A DNA stretch of 64,000 bases from Cyanomargarita calcarea GSE-NOS-MK-12-04C (lineage in GTDB: Bacteria > Cyanobacteriota > Cyanobacteriia > Cyanobacteriales > Nostocaceae). Positions 27,693 through 36,600 of this stretch are shown in pieces (the stretch's first letter is position 1; each line of letters starts with the position of its first letter). Made by a program: the position numbers and the translations under genes. The stretch is taken from contig JAHHGZ010000042.1 in the NCBI GenBank assembly GCA_019359595.1, positions 1 to 64,000 on the forward strand, written 5' to 3'. The notes under the pieces were generated by a model. That model was not told the DNA's origin and ran no database searches. It worked only from the letters and a program-made list of their open reading frames with translations.

Positions 27693-28343
27693 ATGAGCCT
27701 CACGTTTTATTACGCCCCCATGTCCACCGCGAGCATCACCGATGCCGTTCTGGCAGAACTCGGCACCCCTTGTGAGCGCGTGAAGCTCGACATCAGTGCG
27801 GGCGACACCAGGAAGCCCGACTTCCTCAAGATCAACCCGAACGGAAGGGTTCCCGCAATCGTGCATGAAGGGACGCCAATCTGGGAGTCGTCCGCCATCA
27901 CGATGTACCTCGGTGAGGTCTTCGGCGTGGATGCCAAGCTTTACCCCGCGCCCGGTCCTCTTCGCGGCGAAGCGATGAAGTGGATCGCCTGGAGCAACGT
28001 CACGCTCGCCGAAGCGGCCGGCCGATTGGCCGCGTCGCTGCCGACTAGCAGTGAAGGAGCAGTCCAGTCCAACTCGTTGGACTGGGTGCCCCCCCAGCAG
28101 CGCAGCGCGAGCGCAGTGGAGAAGGCAAAGGCGGATCTCGCCGTCTGTCTGAGAATTCTCGACGACGGACTGGAGGGGAAATCGTTCTTGCTCGGGGACT
28201 ACAGCCTCGCGGACACACACCTGCAAGGCTTCGTCGGCTGGATCGGGACGATGGAGGTCGATCTGACGCCCTTCCCCAACGTCACTCTCTGGCTCTTGCG
28301 CTGCAGCGAGCGTCCGGCGCTCGCGAAGCTAATGGCAGGGTGA
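27693..28343 (+). CDS. Glutathione S-transferase, GC-rich and probably transferred
   Basis: A 216-residue GST. The N-terminal thioredoxin-like domain shows FYYAPMSTASITDAVLAELG, then INPNGRVPAIVHEG with the cis-Pro, and ESSAITMYLGE (the glutathione-binding Glu-Ser). The C-terminal helical domain contains GDYSLADTHLQGFVGWI, the usual N-capping motif. It would conjugate or reduce substrates with glutathione. The gene is about 60% GC by eye and rich in G/C third positions, while all neighbours are near 40%, so it was probably gained from a GC-rich bacterium such as a proteobacterium. Long minus-strand frames over it are shadows of that composition. Confidence 0.9.
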   Translation: MSLTFYYAPMSTASITDAVLAELGTPCERVKLDISAGDTRKPDFLKINPNGRVPAIVHEGTPIWESSAITMYLGEVFGVDAKLYPAPGPLRGEAMKWIAWSNVTLAEAAGRLAASLPTSSEGAVQSNSLDWVPPQQRSASAVEKAKADLAVCLRILDDGLEGKSFLLGDYSLADTHLQGFVGWIGTMEVDLTPFPNVTLWLLRCSERPALAKLMAG

Positions 28344-28484
28344 GGTCTATTCGACGCGCGGACGCAAGGCGTGCCTATAATGAAATCAAGAAATTGGTCT
28401 GACAATGAGCTAGTAGGTGAAGGCTCAGAATGTACTTTGTGCAGTTTTACCTAAAACAGTAAGAACCGCGACATCTTTAAAGTT

Positions 28485-29432
28485 TTATCCTTCACTTACA
28501 AAATTTTTGTAACTATCAGCAGCTTCTATTCCAAAGCCTCCAGCTTGGAGGTGGCGACCTAACGATTCGATGATGGGCATGGCAATACTAACACCAAACA
28601 AGGCATTAAAACCTGCAACAACTATTGGTGCAGATAGTATAACTCCAAATTCTGGAAATAGGGCTAACACAGCTATCAAAACCAGAAAAACGATTGGTGT
28701 AGCAATACCAGCTTGTTTGGCTGTTTCAAAAATTAAGTTTTTATACTCGTCAACTGTGATGTCACCCCGATAAAGGTCGAGAGAATAGGAAATCGCCGTT
28801 ACCACAACTTGCGTGAGAATTGCTGTTCCCGTAGCAGTAAGGCCAAGACGAGCGATGGCACCCGAATTAATAATTATAGAATCGACTGCATTGTAAACGC
28901 GAATATAAAACTGTTCGCCAACAGTCATCACCTTCGCACCTCGGCTGAGGTTATCAACCCCCACTTCCCAAAGGATATTGTCAGCAGCATTAGATCCGCC
29001 TTTGGAACGTGGATTAATATGGCTGCCATGCTTATCACTCAGAAATTGACGAATTGTGTGTTCTTCTCCTCCAAACTTAGATGTACCAGGAATCTTGTTA
29101 AATAGCTTCATCACATCGGCATCAGTTCGAGGAGCATCACTAGCGTGAGTTCCTGCTCCATGTCGCAGCCTTTGAGCAATTTTCGGCATTTGGGCGGCTA
29201 ATTCTTGTGCTGTCTGGGGCAGATCCTTAAGGGAATTAGCAACTGTCATGCCTGCAAAAGTAGCATCTAAAATGCTGCTTTTGACGTTGTTTACAGTCTG
29301 GTCAATCGCTTCAAGACTTTGTTGTGTATTGGTTTTAGCTCCATCCACAACACCATAGACATAAGTAGTAGTTTCTTGAATAGCATTTTTTGCCGCATCA
29401 GCTAACTGACTTGCTTCTTTAAATAAATCCAT
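28485..29432 (-). CDS. Membrane protein with HNH-like motif, unknown function
   Basis: A 315-residue protein I cannot assign. Residues 1-95 are helical and amphipathic (QETTTYVYGVVDGAKTNTQ). Around 125-165 there is KHGSHINPRSKGGSNAADN followed by ILWEVGVDNLSRG; the HINPRSKGGS..N part resembles the HNH nuclease core, but the usual last His/Asn is not evident. The C-terminal half is hydrophobic: about 195-215, then 240-290 (PIVFLVLIAVLALFPEFGVI, APIVVAGFNALFGVSIAMPI), so two or three membrane spans. It follows the subtilase gene on the same strand. It may be a protease-activated effector or a self-regulated toxin; this is inference. Confidence 0.7.
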   Translation of the reverse strand: MDLFKEASQLADAAKNAIQETTTYVYGVVDGAKTNTQQSLEAIDQTVNNVKSSILDATFAGMTVANSLKDLPQTAQELAAQMPKIAQRLRHGAGTHASDAPRTDADVMKLFNKIPGTSKFGGEEHTIRQFLSDKHGSHINPRSKGGSNAADNILWEVGVDNLSRGAKVMTVGEQFYIRVYNAVDSIIINSGAIARLGLTATGTAILTQVVVTAISYSLDLYRGDITVDEYKNLIFETAKQAGIATPIVFLVLIAVLALFPEFGVILSAPIVVAGFNALFGVSIAMPIIESLGRHLQAGGFGIEAADSYKNFVSEG

Positions 29433-29696
29433 TTTTGAGTTAATAATATTAATTGATTTTCTGCTTAGACTGAAATTAATGAAAGTATCTTATGAGGCAA
29501 GATACCTAAATTAGAATAACTCTAAATTTTCTAAATTAGCAAATATAAAATTATATATGAAGTAGATATAAAGAAGTAGCAAAGCACTTGTAGAATCCAC
29601 AATTAAGAGGTTATTCAAACGAGATACTATGCTATAACACTCAATATTTATAATTTGTATTTATAAAGGTATGCTAGCTGGTGCAGCGTTTTTAAT

Positions 29697-29734
29697 TTGA
29701 CACTCTGCGCTCACTCATAGACGCAGAGTGTCAA
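29697..29734. terminator. Hairpin after the subtilase gene
   Basis: TTGACACTCTGCG and CGCAGAGTGTCAA form a perfect 13-bp stem 17 bases after the protease stop codon. No T run follows on either strand, so termination may be partial and allow readthrough into the downstream gene. The rest of 29433-29696 holds no gene. Confidence 0.55.
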
Positions 29735-29750
29735 TACCCCATTCACCCAT

Positions 29751-32084
29751 TTAATTACATTTCCCTTTTTGGTCTTCTGGTTGAAGCTGCCACGTGACTC
29801 GACCTACTTCCTCACGTTCCCAGAGCTGCCTGACAACAACCTGATAAGCTTGCTTCCTGTACTCTTTTGGGATGTGAATAAGCAGTCGCAGAGGGGTGCG
29901 CGATTTGGCTGGGAATAGGACTTCACCGAAGCGTGTGCGCCCTTGTGGATTAATTGGGATATAAGCTACACCCCGCTTCTTGTCTATCCTCACGTTACAC
30001 AGTTGATGGCACTCATGGAGTAGCTCGAAGAAAACAAGCGGTGTCTCCAGGATAGCTTTTGCCCCAAGTGGTAGTTTATTTACTATCTCTAAAGCCATGA
30101 AACGAGCTTTGTCTGGGGCTCCTGGAGCCAGAAAAGCAAGTGCCTTAAAAGATAAAGGAAGATTTGGATCGTTAACGTCTGGCTCGTTATCCTCAACATT
30201 AAAGTTTCGCCAGGTAACGTTGTTATTTTCTCGGATAAAACGCCTAAAATTATCCCAGTTCAAGAAATCTGCAGGGCCAGGCGCTGGATCGGCACTATTT
30301 CCCACAAGTCCGACAAAGCAGTAGTGACCTGGAGCGGGTATGTCTAGCCGATGCCAAACGATAGCATCAGATACGGTGAGTTGCTCACCAATAGGTACGT
30401 TTGCGATGGGAGTAGTACCAACCAGCGTCCATAAGTCGGGTGTAACTAGAGTAGCTACCGGAGACCAGAATACAGTTGCCTGGACATTGGTTGCTGCCGA
30501 TCCACCTTGATTCAACACGCGGACGTAAATGAAGTTGTCCTGACCAGCTTCCGCTTTGAATCCTAAAGTGGCGCTGTTCTCGGTACCACTGCCCGCACCG
30601 AAGGTGGCTTGCGGGTTAGCTACAGAGGTTGGTCTGAGAATGATGTCAGGACTGGCGGAGATAGCATCCGTGTGCGGTTCACCACTATCTCCTACGTAAT
30701 CGCGGATGTATATGTCTGGTGCAACGTTAAAAATCGTGTCAAAAATAGCACGTAAGTTAGGCATGACGCTAATCTGGGTCGTTTCTGTGGCTGCCGCCGC
30801 CGTCCCAGTCGCTGGATCGCTTAAAATCACTCGCATCTGCCGTGGGCTAAAGCGGAAACCCAGTTGCGCTTGGGCCCGACCTTGCACCGCCAAAGCTGCC
30901 CCAGTAATAATGGGGGAAGCACCGGAAGTACCACCGAAAGAAGTAGTATAAGCTGTGGTTGAGCCGCTGGAATTAGAAGCTAAAGTGTTGATATTTTGAC
31001 CCCACGCATAACAATCAATCCGTTTGCCGTGGGGTGCGTATGCCAAGCGCGTGTGTGGAGATGTTGAAGTCGCTGCGGTCACAATAATTGCGCCGGAGTC
31101 GCGGAAGTCGGGATTAACAGGGTCACGGTTGAAGATGGCTTTACCTGAGAGGGTTGTGTAGGTATCCATGTTTAGTGGTGGGGTGGAACCGTTATTGGTA
31201 CCGTTACCCCCTGCCTCCACCACGATAATACCGAGCGCGGTAGCCAACCGGATGGCTTCAAACTCGGCATCGTATGCTTCGATTGGTCCGAGTAAGGACG
31301 TTCCATTCAGCCACACTTGTGCTTCCAGGAGCAGCACATCGCCGAAACTCAAGTTGGATATGGCGGCAATGATTGCATTTGGTCGCGTACTACCGTTAAA
31401 AGAAACCACGTTAACCGAGGCAATATTTGGTACGATACCAACACAGCCTAATGTGTTGTCAACAGCACACACTTCCCCTAAAACCGAAGTGCCGTGGCTG
31501 CGTGAACTGTCAAGTAATGTGCCATGAAGAAGCGTTGCGCCATGCCCTGTAATATCCTCATGGTTGAGTGTCCAACCCCGTTCTAGGTCGATAAAGCGCT
31601 GACTTGCACCGTCACCACCATCAAAGCCCCAAGCGTACTCTGCATCGATGCCATCTGGGGCTGGGTCGAGATAGCCTTGATTGACAGAACGTGGATCGTC
31701 CCCCGCATTCACAAGCGGGTCGGGTCCAGCTTGGTCGATATAGGCTTCTTGAACGCTTTGCCAACGCAGCAAGGTCTTCACCAGGGCAACTAGGTCAGTA
31801 CCGGGCGGTGCATCAATGTAGTAGAAAATAGAGAAGTCAGCTGGTTTGTAGGTTGGGTCCATCTCAGCAGCACGATTCGCCAGTTCTCTGAGCGCATCTG
31901 GCTTGATATTAGTGAACACCGGACTCATCTTCAGGTCTGGGAATTGCTGTGTGAGTTTCTGCCAAGGTCCAACACCTAAGCGCTCTATGTAATTTTCCGG
32001 GTTAGCTTCTACAGGAAGTTGAACACCCTTGCGGAATTGAACGACAACTCTTGGTCGTTCAAACATGACATCATTATTATTCAT
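29751..32084 (-). CDS. S8 subtilisin-like serine protease
   Basis: A 777-residue subtilase with a complete Asp-His-Ser triad: Asp in RFIDLERGW (about 165), His in DSSRSHGTSVLGEV (about 195), Ser in FGGTSGASPIITG (about 387), and the oxyanion Asn in VVEAGGNGTNNG. Residues 1-150 may be a pro- or recognition domain. After the catalytic domain, residues about 450-630 look like beta-rich CARDB/Ig-type modules (QDNFIYVRVLNQGGSAATNV). No signal peptide is seen, which is unusual for the family and suggests action inside the cell. The start has GGAAGAA upstream. The membrane/HNH-like protein downstream could be its substrate. Confidence 0.88.
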   Translation of the reverse strand: MNNNDVMFERPRVVVQFRKGVQLPVEANPENYIERLGVGPWQKLTQQFPDLKMSPVFTNIKPDALRELANRAAEMDPTYKPADFSIFYYIDAPPGTDLVALVKTLLRWQSVQEAYIDQAGPDPLVNAGDDPRSVNQGYLDPAPDGIDAEYAWGFDGGDGASQRFIDLERGWTLNHEDITGHGATLLHGTLLDSSRSHGTSVLGEVCAVDNTLGCVGIVPNIASVNVVSFNGSTRPNAIIAAISNLSFGDVLLLEAQVWLNGTSLLGPIEAYDAEFEAIRLATALGIIVVEAGGNGTNNGSTPPLNMDTYTTLSGKAIFNRDPVNPDFRDSGAIIVTAATSTSPHTRLAYAPHGKRIDCYAWGQNINTLASNSSGSTTAYTTSFGGTSGASPIITGAALAVQGRAQAQLGFRFSPRQMRVILSDPATGTAAAATETTQISVMPNLRAIFDTIFNVAPDIYIRDYVGDSGEPHTDAISASPDIILRPTSVANPQATFGAGSGTENSATLGFKAEAGQDNFIYVRVLNQGGSAATNVQATVFWSPVATLVTPDLWTLVGTTPIANVPIGEQLTVSDAIVWHRLDIPAPGHYCFVGLVGNSADPAPGPADFLNWDNFRRFIRENNNVTWRNFNVEDNEPDVNDPNLPLSFKALAFLAPGAPDKARFMALEIVNKLPLGAKAILETPLVFFELLHECHQLCNVRIDKKRGVAYIPINPQGRTRFGEVLFPAKSRTPLRLLIHIPKEYRKQAYQVVVRQLWEREEVGRVTWQLQPEDQKGKCN

Positions 32085-32572
32085 ATTGATTCTTCCTTCT
32101 TGTGCTAAGTGTTATGAATAAATAATTTGCTGACTTGCAGCCAAAAAGCACTCTCTTTTCCAAAGTATGAAACTTACCTCGACTTTGGCATTACCCTTGA
32201 GGGTAATATTAGATAATTTGCAATCTTTTACAAAACAATGGGCGGATACTATCGTTTGGTTAGCTTTTCTCTCATCGCCCCAATGGTAAGAAACTTATTA
32301 AAGTACAGGTGAAAAGTAAGTAGGAGGACAGAAATAAACTAAACTGTGTAAAGAAAGATTAAGGGGAAAATGGTAAACGATTGTTAACAATGTAGGCTAA
32401 CCAGAAGAAAAGCCGAACCGTTCAACGTGATACTCTTTGTTGAGGACTCGTGCTACTCATTAGCAGGGCATAAAGAGTAAGATGTAAAGAAAGATTAAGA
32501 AGACAAAGATCCAAGAGCGCAATTTTGGATTGATCGAGTTCTAGCCAGACCGGACACCTCTTGAAGCCTATC
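32085..32572. other. Gene-free stretch
   Basis: About 490 bases between the subtilase start and the winged-helix gene. Nothing coding recognised. AAGAAAGATTAAG occurs twice (near 32350 and 32488). Confidence 0.4.
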
Positions 32573-33448
32573 CTACGTGGTTAATCTCTTTTTTGGCCGT
32601 TCCTTAGGTTTTTGCGATTTTGTTTGGGTTGCTTCTCTAAATGATTTGATAGCTTCTTCGGTTAATTGGCACAAGTCATTGAGAGAAACTTTTTGTTCCG
32701 CTTCTAACTCTAAAAGCCAGTTTGATGCTTTATCTAAAATTTGCTTACCTCGTCTAACTTGAATTGTATATCTATCTTCTTTAATATCAAATAAAACTAA
32801 GATTGCGATATTTTGCCAGCAAATTTGAGATTCACCAATTACATCAAAATTCGTGACTATTTTGCCATGTTGGGGCATATTTAGTCCTAATTCTGTAGTT
32901 TCAATAAATTGCTGGATTTCTGAAAGTGTCCATTCATTAATATTAATATTTTCTAGACTGGCAAGTTTTCCTAGGTCTGGTAAATCGATATTTCCTCCTG
33001 ACAAAGGCGAAAACTGAAAAGAAATATTTTCCTGAAATGGGTCAGAAATCGCATAAACTTGTTTAGTTTGCGGTGGTAATGAGATAGTTCCTTGGTTGTA
33101 AAATTTACGCCCTTGAGATGTAATTTTGATTGAGCCTGTTGTTGATAGTTCTAGAGTTTCTAAACTAGCGAGATTTGCTGCCGTATTCTGTACAAATATA
33201 GCGTCTAACCCCAAAACATCAGCTAATTCTTTAACAGTTGGTGCTGGAATAAATTCAATACTTGCACGGAGAATAAATTCTTCAAGTACGTTAAATTTGC
33301 GAGGTTCGCTAATCGTAATATCTAATAATGTTTGCTGCAGTTTGTAACGAAACTCCCGTGCTGCCAATATTGAGAAATTTTGATTTTGCTTCTCAATTTG
33401 CTTTACTAATGAGATTAAGTTAGGGCCAATTAATTTTGGATTGTTCAT
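32573..33448 (-). CDS. Winged-helix protein paired with large helicase
   Basis: A 291-residue protein. Residues about 45-120 read as a winged helix (FNVLEEFILRASIEFIP, TVKELADVLGLDAIFVQN, LETLELSTTGSIKITSQGRK). The middle is beta-rich, and the end is a basic, low-complexity tail (KSQKPKERPKKR). The N-terminal layout resembles the leading part of PLD-type or helicase-associated proteins in defence islands, but I see no HKD motif. It lies downstream of the 1653-residue helicase on the same strand, 242 bases away. Its job is unknown; DNA or RNA binding is likely from the winged helix and basic tail. Confidence 0.7.
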   Translation of the reverse strand: MNNPKLIGPNLISLVKQIEKQNQNFSILAAREFRYKLQQTLLDITISEPRKFNVLEEFILRASIEFIPAPTVKELADVLGLDAIFVQNTAANLASLETLELSTTGSIKITSQGRKFYNQGTISLPPQTKQVYAISDPFQENISFQFSPLSGGNIDLPDLGKLASLENININEWTLSEIQQFIETTELGLNMPQHGKIVTNFDVIGESQICWQNIAILVLFDIKEDRYTIQVRRGKQILDKASNWLLELEAEQKVSLNDLCQLTEEAIKSFREATQTKSQKPKERPKKRLTT

Positions 33449-33537
33449 TTGCCTTTGATATTCTTATTTCGCACTTTATCGATATCGCCAACACAAAAAT
33501 AACTAAGTATTTATAGATTCTCTGACCCCGCTCCTGT

Positions 33538-33595
33538 CCGCCAGGGATTGGAAATCCCTGTCTCATAGCGAAAGTCCTTTTAAAAGGACTATTAG
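33538..33595. repeat. REP-like double hairpin, reversed copy
   Basis: CCGCCAGGGATTGGAAATCC and AGTCCTTTTAAAAGGACT are the two stems of the same repeat family as 22480-22530, in reverse orientation. It lies in the gap between the helicase and the winged-helix gene. Confidence 0.7.
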
Positions 33596-33690
33596 ACATA
33601 TTTTATGATGTAAAATTATTTACTTTGTAATTTTCTATTAGTGATTTATACGTACAAGTGTAAGAGATGATATCTTGCATATTCTTCAAT

Positions 33691-36600
33691 CTAAAATCCA
33701 AAATCGATAAATCCACCGTAACGACTTACTACCTTGGAAACTTCTTGATACATCTTTCCAACTTGACCGGGTTGCTGTGTAAATAGATCGTGACAACCGA
33801 CAACTACTAGCAATTCTTGAGCACGGGAGAATGCGACGTTTACCCGTTCTGGTTGTTTAGCAAATCCAATATCTCCCCTACTATTATTACAAACTGTACT
33901 CACAATGATTACAGGTCGTTCCATACCTTGAAATATATCAACAGTGCCTGTACGAATACTCAAAGAAGGAAATCTATCAGATTCAATTCTATCTTTGATT
34001 AATTTCAATTGAGCGCCATAGAAAGTAATAATTCCTATTTCTTTTGGAGGTTGACCATCGGCAATTTTGGAAAGCCATGCCGCTTCCATTTGTTCGCATA
34101 AACGCTCAATAATATCAACTTCTTTGAGATTGAAACGCGATGTCCCCTCTTTTTTCTCTGTGAATTCGTCTCCAATTGGCGTTTTAACCCAAAGAATATG
34201 CTGATTTTCTTGAATAATTTCACCTGCTAAATTATGAGCGCGTTTTAGGTCGGGTTCTGAAATCCCACAATTTAGTCGATGTTCGTAAAATTGATTGATT
34301 GCCCCCATAATTTGCGGATGCATCCGATACTGACTTGCGAGCATTTTTTTGATGCTGTCATCCGCTGACTCAAATTGAAGTTTAAAGAGAGATTCTTTGA
34401 TAAAGCTAAGTTCATCTTTGCTCGTGCCCATTTCTGCGACAATATCTTCTATTGTATCTTCGCGCAGCATGGGGGGTAATTGGCGATGGTCACCTACTAA
34501 TACTAATTTTTTGGCTTTTAAAGCTGGGATTAATAATTCTGGAGGAGTACATTTGCTAACTTCATCAATAATCACAACATCAAAGCTGGGAAATTCTTTA
34601 GAAAAATCTCCTCTTGCTGCTTGGACGCAAGTAATGCCAATTACATTTGCATTATCAATATAAATTTGCTTTAATTCATTCCGGTCTTGTGCTGATGGAT
34701 TTTGAAGTTTTTTAACCCAATCTTGGACAAAGTTTTGGTACCGTTTGAGGTAAGCTTTATCTTGTTCTAGTTCTCGTTGCCATAAATCATATTGAGCTTG
34801 AATTTTGCGTAAAAAATCTAAAGTAAATAATCCTGCGGTTGGAATTTTTGGCTTGAATTTATCGGGTATTTCTTGCCATACTTGCTGCCACCAATTTCTG
34901 TGTTGAATGAGTTTGTTTGGTATCTGCTTTTCTAATTCACTTTCTAGTTCGCTTATTTTAATTTCTAACTCAGCAATTTGCCGGGTTGCATTTTCCTTTT
35001 CTTGTTCTATATGAGATAGATGCTGATGCAAATCATCTTTGATGTTCTCTAGTACGCTAAAAGGTTCCAAACAAGGAATCAAACTTTCTAAATTAGCTGT
35101 ACTAGATTCCCAAGAATTTGTCACGCTGATAAATGGTTGTGGTTGTTCCCAAATATCTGAATGCTTCCTGAGATATTGTTCAGATACAATGCGAACCTTT
35201 TTAACTAAATTTGGTTGTTGCATCAGTTGTTGCAGAAGATGGATAACTTGACTAATTTTAAAGTTAGCTTGTTGCTGTGCTGTTTCTGCATGATATTGAG
35301 CGGCAGATATTTGCTGTCTATGATTATTCTCCGCTGTTTGAATTTCTTTTAGTTGTTGTTGTAAATATTCGAGTTCTTGTTCAGTTTCAATTTTGACTTT
35401 TTTAACGCATAATCGTCCATTTGCCAGAATAGTTTCTACTAATTCCTCGACAACCCGATGAAGAGTAGACTCAATATTATTTAAATCCCACGATCGCGCG
35501 TAAATAGCCTCTATCTTACTGAGGAATTTCTGCGTATGTTTTAACAGGACTTGTCGCTGAATTATTGTTAATTGCGGATAATTATTAAACTGTTGACAAA
35601 ATTCTTGCCATTTGACGCGATCGCCTTCCATTAGGACTATCGGAATTTGACTAAAAACATGGTGCAAAAAATAACTAAAGGTGTACTGTTTACCTCGTCT
35701 ATCAATAAACTGACCTTCTGATTCATAAGATAAAGCATTTGTCAACTGTACCCAATTTGGTAAATAATCTATTTTAGTGACTTTGTAACTTGTTGGTAAA
35801 AGCGGTAAATTTAAAGATTTTGCAATCATCAACAACCCCGCTGGCAATTGGATTATATCATCTGTTAACAATTCTCCAGTTTGCCGACAATTACTTAATA
35901 TTTGATAGAGTCTAGAAGTTGCTGTAGACTTCCACTCTTTAACCGCAGTAATGACAAAATCAATTTCACATTTTCGCTTTTGTAAATTATTTATTTTTGG
36001 CCCTATGACTTGTTGCTTGATAATTATTTTCTGATAATTAGCTTGGGCTTCATTTAAAGATATAGAATTTTCTTTAAAAGCCTGGACTAATGCTACAACT
36101 TCTGACATAGCTGTAGCGGCATCTTTTGCGTAAATTAATGCCGTCTTCAATTCAGATATGTTAATGGCAACAGTTTCACGCAACCAAGCTGCAAGTCCAA
36201 ATACACCACGAGCAGGACGAGTCAAGCCAAGTTCGGCAGTATTGATGATAGCTATACGAACATTTATTAAAAAGCTTTCTACTAAAATATTGTCTGTAGT
36301 GTAGGGTTTGAGAAGAGGTAAAAAATTCGTAACTTCTGGGTTTTCCCAGTCTACATTTGGTACAAATTTTAGCAGATTATCTAAATTTGTAATTAGAGTG
36401 ATAATTTTACTTTTTTCTTCTAAGATTTCCTTAGAAATTGTTTCTTGCTGTTTGCAGTCTGCCTTTAACTGTGCTTTGTGATTTTGGAATTTATATTGTT
36501 TATTTTGAAATTCTTCCTCAAATGGAAGATATACTGCAAATTTTTGTGATGCTGCGAGTAATTGTTGAAAAAGCTCCACATTCTCCTGACGCTTAGATAG

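Noticed and set aside
27663-28226. 187-codon minus-strand frame opposite the GST gene
   Set aside because: Long antisense frames are expected in GC-rich DNA; the plus strand has clear GST motifs.
28485-29432. 315-residue protein as a bacterial gasdermin
   Set aside because: Gasdermins are beta-rich without true membrane spans; this one has an HNH-like segment and long hydrophobic helices.
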